DNA of 7,636 nt from Actinomycetota bacterium (GTDB taxonomy: Bacteria > Actinomycetota > Thermoleophilia > Gaiellales > Gaiellaceae): positions 1 to 7,636 of the forward strand of contig JAFALP010000147.1 of assembly GCA_019234175.1 (NCBI GenBank). Reading direction: 5' to 3'. The notes under the pieces were generated by a model. It was not told the origin of the DNA. It worked only from the letters and a program-made list of their open reading frames with translations, and made no database searches. Position numbers and translations under genes: made by a program. Of the stretch, positions 1 through 5,856 are shown in pieces. Numbering within the stretch: position 1 is the first letter of the stretch; each line of letters begins with the position of its first letter.

Positions 1-127
1 GGACCGCCGCGCCGAGCACGTCGTGGCCGTCGCGGAAGATGCGGGCGGCGACGTCCACGCGCTCGCCGGCGATGCGCTTCACGGGGAAGCGGCCGCAGTC
101 GACCTGCGGCTGCACCTCGAGGATCAT
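1..127 (-). CDS. glgE: Alpha-1,4-glucan:maltose-1-phosphate maltosyltransferase GlgE, N-terminal fragment
   Basis: Only the first 42 codons are inside the window; the gene continues past the left edge. The visible protein (LEVQPQVDCGRFPVKR, then GERVDVAARIFRDGHDVLGA) fits the start of the N-terminal domain of GlgE (DUF3416 type), whose typical pattern is a D/E-V-x-P stretch, a G-R-x-P-x-K motif and F-x-D-G-H-D. In the known pathway GlgE transfers maltose from maltose-1-phosphate to the end of a growing alpha-1,4-glucan in the cytoplasm. The ATG at 127 is preceded by a weak GAGA. An in-frame GTG at 166 would add 13 residues rich in Pro and Thr and cannot be excluded, because GlgE N-termini vary. 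The gene is divergent from malQ, which handles the same class of maltodextrin, so a glucan-storage role fits. The catalytic GH13 part is not visible. Confidence 0.82.
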   Translation of the reverse strand, partial: MILEVQPQVDCGRFPVKRIAGERVDVAARIFRDGHDVLGAAV

Positions 128-203
128 CGTTCTCGGGGGCGGGGTCGTCGTCTTCGGAAGCGGCACGTCGCGGGAAGTCTTCCGGATACGCAAGGATCAA
201 CGC
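128..203. promoter_or_regulatory. Divergent glgE/malQ intergenic region with two short palindromes
   Basis: These 76 bases must hold the 5' regions of both divergent genes. Two small inverted repeats are visible: CTTC-G-GAAG at 152-160 and GGAAG-T-CTTCC at 173-183. They share the GAAG/CTTC core and sit about two helical turns apart centre to centre. Such pairs are typical of operators for dimeric repressors, but no known consensus is matched. No convincing -10 or -35 hexamer was found on either strand. The operator reading is inference. Confidence 0.3.
192..196 (+). promoter_or_regulatory. Ribosome binding site of malQ
   Basis: AAGGA lies seven bases before the ATG at 204. It is the best Shine-Dalgarno match in the region. 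It decides for the start at 204 over an in-frame ATG at 39, which would overlap glgE and add residues unlike any MalQ. Confidence 0.75.
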
Positions 204-1415
204 ATGGAGCTCGTGCGTTCGTCCGGAATCCTCCTGCATCCGACCTCCCTGCCGAGCGGCCGGCTCGGAGACGACGCGTATCGATTCCTCGACTGGCTCG
301 CCGAGGGCGGGCAGTCGTGGTGGCAGATGCTGCCGCTCGGGCCTCCCGACGAGTTCGGCTCCCCGTACCGGACGTCGTCGGCGTTCGCCGTCTCGCCGGC
401 GCTCCTCGGCGATCCGAACGCTCCCGTTCGCACACAGGAGGTCGAGGAGCTCGTCGCGCGCGGGCCGTTCTGGACCGGCGAGTGGGCCGGGTACGCCGGC
501 CCGGGCGCGCTCGCCGACCAGGTGCGCTTCGAGCGCGAGTGGACGGCGCTGCGCACGTACGCGCGCGACCGCGGCGTGCGGCTCATCGGCGACGTCCCCA
601 TCTACGTGTCCGACACGGGAATGGACGTCGCCTCGTGGCCGGAGCTCTTTGCGCACGGCGAGGTCGCCGGTGCGCCCCCCGATCCGATGAACGCGAACGG
701 CCAGCACTGGGGCAATCCCCTGTACGACTGGCCGGTGCACCGCGCCACCGGGTTCCGCTGGTGGGTCGAGCGGTTCCGGCGCGTGTTCGCGCACGTGGAC
801 ATGGTCCGCATCGACCACTTCCGCGGCTACGTCGCCTACTGGGCGATTCCGGCGCGCTCCAAGACCGCGCGCAACGGGCACTGGCGGCCGGCGCCGGGCC
901 GCGAGCTGTTCCACGCCGTCGAGCGGGCGCTCGGAGACCTCCCGCTCATCGCCGAGGACCTCGGCGTGATCACGCCGGCGGTCTACAAGCTGCGCGACGA
1001 GCTCGGGCTGCCCGGGATGGTCGTCCTCCACTGGGCATTCGGCGGTCCGCCGACGAACCTGCACGCGCCGGCGAACCATCCGAAGCGCGCAGTCGTGTAC
1101 ACGAGCACGCACGACACCGACACCACCGTCGGCTGGTTCTCGAGCCTGAGCAAGAAGCAGCAGGCGGCCACCGGGCTCGACTCGGTGGAGCCGAACTGGA
1201 GCCTGATCGACATGGCGATGCAGTCGCGTGCCGAGCTGGCCATGGTCCCGCTGCAGGACGTGCTCGGCCTCGGCAGCGAGGCGCGCATGAACCACCCCGG
1301 CCAGATGCACGGGAACTGGCAGTGGCGGTTCCGGCGCGGAGACCTCACCCGCGAGCTCGCCGCGCGCCTCCGCGAGGAGACGGCGCGCGGTCGCCGGCTG
1401 GTGACGAACCGGTAG
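204..1415 (+). CDS. malQ: 4-alpha-glucanotransferase (amylomaltase, GH77), compact form
   Basis: The enzyme transfers alpha-1,4-glucan segments between maltodextrins, releasing glucose or longer chains, in the cytoplasm. Family hallmarks are present in order: SSGILLHPTSLPS near the N-terminus, SPYRTSSAFAVSP (53-65), GDVPIYV (129-135), GQHWGNPLYDW (166-176), RIDHFRGY with the nucleophile Asp204, IAEDLGVI with the acid/base Glu251, and THDTDTT with the third catalytic residue Asp304. The C-terminal GSEARMNHPG and GNWQWR motifs are intact. The family form of the third motif is usually THDNDT, so Asn is replaced by Thr. The protein is 403 residues against about 500 for typical amylomaltases such as that of Thermus. 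The missing length falls between the SPY motif and GDVPIYV, where about 85-90 residues of the helical subdomain are absent. No frame break is visible, so this looks like a natural short form. The divergent neighbour glgE supports a glycogen or maltodextrin role. Confidence 0.93.
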   Translation: MELVRSSGILLHPTSLPSGRLGDDAYRFLDWLAEGGQSWWQMLPLGPPDEFGSPYRTSSAFAVSPALLGDPNAPVRTQEVEELVARGPFWTGEWAGYAGPGALADQVRFEREWTALRTYARDRGVRLIGDVPIYVSDTGMDVASWPELFAHGEVAGAPPDPMNANGQHWGNPLYDWPVHRATGFRWWVERFRRVFAHVDMVRIDHFRGYVAYWAIPARSKTARNGHWRPAPGRELFHAVERALGDLPLIAEDLGVITPAVYKLRDELGLPGMVVLHWAFGGPPTNLHAPANHPKRAVVYTSTHDTDTTVGWFSSLSKKQQAATGLDSVEPNWSLIDMAMQSRAELAMVPLQDVLGLGSEARMNHPGQMHGNWQWRFRRGDLTRELAARLREETARGRRLVTNR

Positions 1416-1469
1416 CGGTCCGGCCGCGGCGCGCGGAAAGCGCGAAAACGCCGGGAACATGGGAAGCGG

Positions 1470-3044
1470 ATGAGCAGCGCACACGCTGCCGAGCTCGTTC
1501 TCGCCGCCGGATGCTTCGCGGCCGGGCTCGCCTGTAGCGCAGGCGGCTGGCGGGCGCTCCTTCCCCGCGGCGTCACCCTCGTCGACGCCTGCGCGCGCTT
1601 CGGCTGCGGCTCGCTCGCGAACACGTTTCTGCCCGCGCGCGGCGGCGACGTCGTTCGCATGTCGCTCTTCGGCCGCATCGTCCCGGGCGGGATGTTCGCG
1701 GTCGCGGGCGCGGTCGCCGCCTTCGAGGTCGCGCGCTGGCTCGCGATCGTCCCTCTCGGGATCGGCGCCGCCGGGTCGACGCTGCCGCCGGTCGCGCTCG
1801 CCGCGCCCGCGGCCGCGCTCGCGCCGATCGGGATCGCAGCCGTCCTCGCTGCGCGGGGCTCGCGGCGCGCTGCAACGGTGATGGCCTCGCTGCGCCGGGC
1901 TCCGCCCGCCGCCTATCTGCTCGTGCTCCTGTGGGCGGCCGCGACGCTCGCGGCGAAGGTGGCCGGCGCGACGCTCGTCGCGGGCGCGATCGGCGTTCCG
2001 CACGCGTTCTCGGCCGCGCTCCTCGTCGTGCCGGCGCTCGAGCTCGCCGGCACGGTGCCGCTCACCCCGGCCAACATCGGCGTCGCCGAGGGAGCGGCAG
2101 CGCTCGCGTTCCATGCGCACGGCCTGTCGATGGAACGCGGTCTCGCCGCCGGCTTCGCGCTGCATGCAGTGGAGACCGCGGCCGGCCTCGCGTTCGGCGG
2201 AGCGGGAGCGGGCCTGCTCCTTCGGCGTTCACCGGTCTTGCACCGCATCGTCACCGTTCGTCCGACCACGGTGTGGAAAAGGCTCCTCACACTTTCGACC
2301 AGCATGCGCCGCAAGATCGAGCCGCTGCTCTGCGAGCTCCACGCGCACACGAGGTGGAGCGACGGCGCGCTGACCGTTCCCGAGCTGGTCGACCTGTACG
2401 GACGCAACGGCTTCGACGTGCTCTGCGTCACCGACCACGTGAACCGGTCCGACGATCCGTGGCTGCCGGCCGACGCGCCGGCACGCGGCATCGTCCGCGC
2501 CAACCACGCCGACTACCTCGCCGAGCTGGGCGCACAGGCGGAGCGTGCGATGCGCGAATACGACTTGCTCCTCCTCCCCGGCCTCGAGCTCACGTACAAC
2601 GACCTGGATCCCTATCTCGCCGCGCACGCCGTCGCCATCGGCTGCCGCGCCTACGTCAGCGTCGACGACGGAATCGACGTCGCGCTCGCGAACGCGCGAG
2701 GCGAGGGGGCGGCGCTCGTCGCCGCCCACCCGTATCGCGCCCGCCGCGGCGGGCCCTTCCCCTCACGGCTGACGCTGCGCTGGTCGCGGGACTGGCGCCG
2801 CCTTCGCGACGCCGTCGACCGCTGGGAGCTGTTCAACCGCCACGACCTGTACGGCTGGACCGCCGAGCGCGGGCTCCCGTCCGTGGCGAACGGCGACTTC
2901 CACCGCCCCGAGCACCTGCACGGGTGGAAGACGCTCCTGCCGGTGGCGAAGAACGAGGCGGCGGTGGTCGGCTATCTCCGCTCCAGCCGGCCGACCTTCC
3001 TGACCCGCATCGACCCTCCGCTCGAGCTGCCCGAAGCGGCCTGA
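1470..3044 (+). CDS. Fusion of flippase-like (YbhN/LPG-synthase TM) membrane domain and PHP phosphoesterase domain
   Basis: This is a 524-residue protein of two parts. Residues 1-251 are very hydrophobic, with about six likely membrane segments (around 5-25, 73-98, 105-128, 146-170, 178-195, 222-250). They carry marks of the LPG_synthase_TM/YbhN family: NTFLPARGGDVVRMSLFGR (51-69) and PLTPANIGVAEGA (197-209). Residues 252-278 are a basic linker. Residues 285-515 form a PHP domain with a full set of candidate metal ligands: His291 and His293 (HAHT), Asp298, His323 (TDH), Glu373 (PGLE), His386, His420 (AHPY), and Asp476/His478 (GDFH). PHP domains of this type hydrolyse phosphoesters such as nucleoside phosphates or oligonucleotides; the substrate here is unknown. 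The linker and PHP part would probably face the cytoplasm. The start is ATG 1470 behind purine-rich GGGAAG, with rather short spacing. It lies 54 bases after malQ with no clear terminator between, so co-transcription is possible. The PHP part could also be made separately from Met279, but that codon lacks a good ribosome site. Confidence 0.82.
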   Translation: MSSAHAAELVLAAGCFAAGLACSAGGWRALLPRGVTLVDACARFGCGSLANTFLPARGGDVVRMSLFGRIVPGGMFAVAGAVAAFEVARWLAIVPLGIGAAGSTLPPVALAAPAAALAPIGIAAVLAARGSRRAATVMASLRRAPPAAYLLVLLWAAATLAAKVAGATLVAGAIGVPHAFSAALLVVPALELAGTVPLTPANIGVAEGAAALAFHAHGLSMERGLAAGFALHAVETAAGLAFGGAGAGLLLRRSPVLHRIVTVRPTTVWKRLLTLSTSMRRKIEPLLCELHAHTRWSDGALTVPELVDLYGRNGFDVLCVTDHVNRSDDPWLPADAPARGIVRANHADYLAELGAQAERAMREYDLLLLPGLELTYNDLDPYLAAHAVAIGCRAYVSVDDGIDVALANARGEGAALVAAHPYRARRGGPFPSRLTLRWSRDWRRLRDAVDRWELFNRHDLYGWTAERGLPSVANGDFHRPEHLHGWKTLLPVAKNEAAVVGYLRSSRPTFLTRIDPPLELPEAA

Positions 3045-3085
3045 AACGACGAGCGCCCCGTCGGGCCGGGGCGCTTGTCGTTTCA
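3042..3085 (+). terminator. Strong hairpin overlapping the PHP-fusion stop codon
   Basis: Two 19-base arms (3042-3060 and 3067-3085) pair perfectly except for one G-T wobble and enclose a six-base loop, TCGGGC. The left arm begins with the TGA stop codon itself. The GC-rich core closed by A/T-rich ends fits a factor-independent terminator, although only three T residues follow the core and no long U tract is present, as is common in high-GC actinobacteria. It separates the left unit from the CYTH-CHAD promoter region. Confidence 0.75.
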
Positions 3086-3128
3086 TGGCACTACGGAGGG
3101 TTCTGCACGACCCTATGGGCGGGTGCCG

Positions 3129-3192
3129 GGTCCGGTGGGCGGCGATTCTGTAACGGTCCGGTGACGAAGGCGGCCGCCGGTACGGTGTCGGC
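3129..3192 (+). promoter_or_regulatory. CYTH-CHAD upstream region with direct repeat and possible leaderless -10 box
   Basis: The nine-base word GGTCCGGTG occurs at 3129-3137 and 3155-3163. TACGGT at 3181-3186 matches the actinobacterial -10 form TANNNT and ends six bases before the ATG at 3193, the spacing expected if transcription starts on the start codon. No Shine-Dalgarno stands at a usable distance; the nearest AAGG is 22 bases away. CCGGTGACGAAG at 3158-3169 is repeated exactly at 5840-5851 between ppk1 and ppx. No strong -35 was found. The promoter call is inference. Confidence 0.35.
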
Positions 3193-4569
3193 ATGGAGGC
3201 CGCAGCCGAGTACGAGCGCAAGCTGGAGGCGCCCGAGGGCTTCGAGCTCCCCGACCTCGGGGGCGAGCCGCTCGAGCCCCGCGTCTTCACCTCGGTGTAC
3301 TACGACACCGACGAACGCTCGCTCGCGCGCGCCGGGCTCACCCTGCGCCGCCGCACCGAGCGCGGCCGCAGCCTCTGGCAGCTGAAGCTCCCGTCCGCGG
3401 ACTCGCGGCTCGAGCTCGAGGAGGCGGGCGGCCCCGCCGCGCCGCCGTCGTCGATGGCGAACCTCCTCACCGCGCATCTCCGTCACGGGCCGGTCGCGCC
3501 CGTCGCCGAGCTCCGCACGCGCCGCACCGGTTCGCTCGTCGACCGTGGCGGGACGACGGCCGAGGTGACGATCGACGACGTCGCCGTCATGGACGCGCTG
3601 CGCGTCGTCGAGGAGTTCGTCGAGCTCGAGGTGGAGCTGAAGGACGGCAAGCCGAAGCAGCTCGACGTCATCGCCGGCGAGCTCGAGGACGCCGGCGCGC
3701 GCCGCACGGACGGCACGCCCAAGCTCTTTCGCGTCCTCCGCCTCGTCCCCGACGCACCGCCGGACGGACCGCTCGCGGCGTTGCGCGCGCGGTTGCGAGA
3801 CCAGCTGCGCGAGGTCCTCGCGCACGACCCGGGCACCCGACTCGGGCGCGATCCCGAGAGCGTGCACGACATGCGCGTCGCCGTTCGCCGATCGCGCGCG
3901 CTCCTGCGCGCGGGTGAGCCGCTCTACACGAACGACGTGACCACATTCGCCGGCGAGCTGAAGTGGATCGGGGAGAAGCTCGGCGCCGTGCGCGACCTCG
4001 ACGTGCTCATCGAGCGGCTGCGCGGAGAGAGCTCCGATCTCACCGGCGAGGACGAGAAGTCGGCGAAGACGCTGCTGCGCACACTCGAGCGCAGGCGCAC
4101 GGCCGCGCGCACGGCGTTGCTGAAGGCGCTCGGCAGCGACCGCTACTTCGCGCTCCTCGATCGTTTCGACGCCGAGGTCACAGGCCTCGCGCCGAGCGAG
4201 GACGACGTCTCCCTCGACGACATCGCGGCGCGGCAGCTGAAGAAGCTGCGCAAGCGCGTGAAGGCGACGCCCGACGATCCCGCGGACGACGAGCTCCATT
4301 CGCTGCGCAAGAAGGGCAAGCGCGTGCGCTACGCCTACGAGCTCGCCGGGAACGACGCTGTCGTGAAGCAGGCGAAGAAGTTCCAGGACGTGCTCGGCGA
4401 GCACCAGGACGCCGTCGTCGCCGAGGAGGCGCTCCGCGCACTCGGCGCGGCCTCGCCCGATCGGGCCGTCGTCGCCGGGCGGCTCATCGAGCGCGAGCGC
4501 GCACACCGTCGCGACGCGCGGAAGGTGTGGCGCAAGGCGTGGAAGCGGCTGGCACGCACGACGACGTGA
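3193..4569 (+). CDS. CYTH and CHAD domain protein (polyphosphate-associated)
   Basis: The 458-residue protein has an N-terminal CYTH domain (about 3-186) and a C-terminal CHAD domain (about 192-455). The CYTH signature ExExK is exact (Glu6, Glu8, Lys10). It is followed by YYDT (36-39), a basic TLRRR (50-54), WQLKLP (62-67), and acidic VELEVELK (143-150), the usual residues that line the triphosphate tunnel and bind metal. CYTH enzymes hydrolyse triphosphates or make cAMP; a triphosphatase role is more likely here. The CHAD part shows its basic helices: VHDMRVAVRRSRALLR (224-239), LGAVRDLDVL (263-272), LHSLRKKGKRVRYAYEL (368-384) and LGEHQDAVV (401-409). CHAD domains bind inorganic polyphosphate, and the conserved His225, His369 and nearby Arg/Lys are in place. 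The setting beside ppk1 and ppx fits this. No ribosome site precedes the ATG, so it may be translated leaderless. The next gene overlaps its stop. Confidence 0.92.
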   Translation: MEAAAEYERKLEAPEGFELPDLGGEPLEPRVFTSVYYDTDERSLARAGLTLRRRTERGRSLWQLKLPSADSRLELEEAGGPAAPPSSMANLLTAHLRHGPVAPVAELRTRRTGSLVDRGGTTAEVTIDDVAVMDALRVVEEFVELEVELKDGKPKQLDVIAGELEDAGARRTDGTPKLFRVLRLVPDAPPDGPLAALRARLRDQLREVLAHDPGTRLGRDPESVHDMRVAVRRSRALLRAGEPLYTNDVTTFAGELKWIGEKLGAVRDLDVLIERLRGESSDLTGEDEKSAKTLLRTLERRRTAARTALLKALGSDRYFALLDRFDAEVTGLAPSEDDVSLDDIAARQLKKLRKRVKATPDDPADDELHSLRKKGKRVRYAYELAGNDAVVKQAKKFQDVLGEHQDAVVAEEALRALGAASPDRAVVAGRLIERERAHRRDARKVWRKAWKRLARTTT

Positions 4570-4931
4570 GCGTCGTCCGCGCCGCGGGGGGCCTCGTGTT
4601 CCGCGAGGGCGACGTGCTGCTCGTCCACCGTCCGCAATACGACGACTGGACGTTCCCGAAGGGCAAGGCGAACGACGGCGAGTCGGACGAGGACTGCGCG
4701 CTCCGTGAGGTGCACGAAGAGACGGGCCTGCGCTGCCAACTCGAGGACGAGGTCGGCGCGACCGAGTACACGGACGCGAAGGGCCGGCCGAAACGCGTCC
4801 GCTACTGGCGCATGCGCCCCGTCGCCGACGACGGCTTCCAGCCGAACGCCGAGGTGGACGAGCTCCGGTGGGTGCCGGCGGGCGCGGCGGCCGGCCTGCT
4901 CACCTACGACAGGGACTCGAACCTGCTCTAG
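4566..4931 (+). CDS. Nudix hydrolase, MutT1-like (8-oxo-dGTP / dinucleoside polyphosphate type)
   Basis: The 121-residue protein has a perfect Nudix box at Gly33-Leu55: G, five residues, E39, seven residues, R47-E48, V49, E51-E52, G54-L55. Around it, HRPQYDDWTFPKGK (21-34), VRYWRM and EVDELRWVP closely resemble the Nudix half of mycobacterial MutT1. That enzyme hydrolyses 8-oxo-(d)GTP and diadenosine polyphosphates and carries a second histidine-phosphatase domain; here the protein ends straight after the Nudix fold, so that half is absent. The start chosen is GTG 4566, which overlaps the CYTH-CHAD stop in GTGA and suggests translational coupling; no separate strong ribosome site is seen. The exact substrate cannot be told from sequence. 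In mycobacteria mutT1 also lies beside ppk1, which makes the link with polyphosphate plausible. The stop codon overlaps that of ppx on the other strand. Confidence 0.9.
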   Translation: MSVVRAAGGLVFREGDVLLVHRPQYDDWTFPKGKANDGESDEDCALREVHEETGLRCQLEDEVGATEYTDAKGRPKRVRYWRMRPVADDGFQPNAEVDELRWVPAGAAAGLLTYDRDSNLL

Positions 4932-5785
4932 GCGGCGAGCTCGGCGACGGTCGCGAGGACGGCGCCCTCGCGGATACCGCCGTCGCACACGTGCAGCGGG
5001 ACGCCGAGCCGCTGCTGGACCTCGGCGAGGAGCACGAGACCGGCGGGGAGGATGCGCGCCCGCGTGCGGTGCACGCCGTAGCGGCGGGAGATCGTCTGCT
5101 CCGATTTCGTCTCGGCGAGGCGCAGCGCCTCGGCGAGCTCTCCGGCGCCGAGCCACGGCCCCACGAGCCTCCGTGCGGCGCGCGCGCTGCCGCCGACCGC
5201 GAGCGCGGCCTCGACCTTCGGCGGGACGAGTGCGGAAAAGGCGTTCGACGCTTCGGCACGGGCAGCCTCCTGGCCGTCGACGCGCGCCGTCAGGCGCACC
5301 GACCCGAGGTCGACCGACTCGATCCAGCTCGGCGCCGATCCGGGATCGCCGACGGCGACCTCCGTAGACGCGCCGCCGACGTCGCAGACGGCGATCGTCC
5401 CGGGCAGGGCGACGTCGGCGGTGGCGACGGCGCCGGCGTACGCGAAGCGGCCCTCCTCCTCCTTCGAAAGGACGCGGACGGAATGCGACGACGCGCGCAC
5501 GAGCGCGTCGAGCAGCTGGTCGGCGTTCCCGCTCTGGCGGCCGGGAGCGGTGACGAAGACGTCGAGCATCTCCGCGCCGCCGCGGCGGGCGAGGTCGCAG
5601 AGCTTGCCGACCGCCTTCGCGGCGGCGGCGATGCTCACGTCGGAGACGACGCCGGTGCGCTCGATCTCCGCCCCGAGCGCGAGCCGGACCCGTTCCTTCT
5701 CCAGCGGCACGAGCTCAGGCCCCTCGACCTTCGCGAGAAGCAGCCGAATCGTGTTCGACCCCACGTCCACGACCCCGATCCGCAT
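4928..5785 (-). CDS. ppx: Exopolyphosphatase / guanosine pentaphosphatase family protein (PPX/GppA)
   Basis: The 285-residue protein has the actin-like ATPase fold of PPX/GppA. Phosphate-1 motif GVVDVGSNTIRLLLA is at 4-18, VTAPGRQSGNADQLL (78-92) replaces the usual ATSAxREAxN segment with its Arg kept, SKEEEGRFAY (107-116) holds the expected catalytic acid, phosphate-2 motif CDVGGASTEVAVGD is at 134-147, and AVGGSARAARRL (196-207) and a GIREGAVL tail (270-277) follow. The family releases phosphate from the ends of polyphosphate or converts pppGpp to ppGpp. The short length, without the C-terminal HD-like domain of the E. coli enzymes, matches the short actinobacterial type. ATG 5785 is chosen because AGGA (5795-5798) lies nine bases before it; GTG at 5791 is in frame but too close to that site. 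It follows ppk1 on the same strand after 71 bases, so one transcript is likely. Whether it prefers polyphosphate or pppGpp is not decided. Confidence 0.9.
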   Translation of the reverse strand: MRIGVVDVGSNTIRLLLAKVEGPELVPLEKERVRLALGAEIERTGVVSDVSIAAAAKAVGKLCDLARRGGAEMLDVFVTAPGRQSGNADQLLDALVRASSHSVRVLSKEEEGRFAYAGAVATADVALPGTIAVCDVGGASTEVAVGDPGSAPSWIESVDLGSVRLTARVDGQEAARAEASNAFSALVPPKVEAALAVGGSARAARRLVGPWLGAGELAEALRLAETKSEQTISRRYGVHRTRARILPAGLVLLAEVQQRLGVPLHVCDGGIREGAVLATVAELAA

Positions 5786-5794
5786 GTCCACGCA

Positions 5795-5798
5795 TCCT
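5795..5798 (-). promoter_or_regulatory. Ribosome binding site of ppx
   Basis: AGGA on the minus strand stands nine bases before the ATG at 5785 and decides that start over the in-frame GTG at 5791, which would leave only three bases of spacing. Confidence 0.6.
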
Positions 5799-5800
5799 AG

Positions 5801-5817
5801 GTCCTCGGCCGGAGGAC
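5801..5817 (-). repeat. Small inverted repeat in the ppk1-ppx gap
   Basis: GTCCTC and GAGGAC form a six-base-pair stem around a five-base GC loop just upstream of the ppx ribosome site. There is no T tract, so it is unlikely to be a terminator. It could lower ppx translation or mark an RNA processing site; this is inference. Confidence 0.3.
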
Positions 5818-5826
5818 GACCCAACC

Positions 5827-5848
5827 ATCTGGTGAACAGCCGGTGACG
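5827..5848 (-). promoter_or_regulatory. Candidate PHO box (PhoP-type direct repeat) between ppk1 and ppx
   Basis: On the minus strand two 11-base units stand head to tail: CGTCACCGGCT (5848-5838) and GTTCACCAGAT (5837-5827). The second begins with GTTCACC, the core of the Streptomyces PHO box, which is built from 11-base direct repeats; the first differs from that core at its first two bases. The site lies just after the ppk1 stop and 41 bases before ppx. The match to the known motif is real, but two units are a short sample and the organism may not use this consensus. Confidence 0.4.
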
Positions 5849-5856
5849 AAGTCGCT

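Noticed and set aside
1430..1444. Hairpin CGCGC-GGAAA-GCGCG after malQ as a terminator
   Set aside because: Only five base pairs and no T tract follow; in DNA this GC-rich such stems occur often. malQ and the fusion gene may be co-transcribed.
23..1537. Long plus-strand open frame overlapping malQ
   Set aside because: It reads malQ in another frame, is rich in Arg, Ala and Pro without domain motifs, and ends inside the next gene. Long shadow frames are expected at this GC content.
2304..3044. Separate PHP gene starting at ATG 2304
   Set aside because: No ribosome site at usable spacing (AAAAGG is 21 bases away) and the upstream frame is open without a stop, so the fusion is the simpler reading; kept as an alternative in the findings.
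1931..3385. Long plus-strand open frame across the PHP domain and into CYTH
   Set aside because: It crosses the strong terminator and has Arg-rich shadow composition; the fusion protein frame has clear domain motifs.
3091..4506. Minus-strand open frame of 471 codons opposite CYTH-CHAD
   Set aside because: It mirrors codon structure of the real gene (rich in Leu, Ala, Glu, Arg, Val) and has no recognisable domain, while the plus strand has intact CYTH and CHAD motifs.
4868..5800. Plus-strand open frame of 310 codons opposite ppx
   Set aside because: Low-complexity Arg/Ala/Asp composition and no motif; the minus strand has all PPX/GppA motifs.
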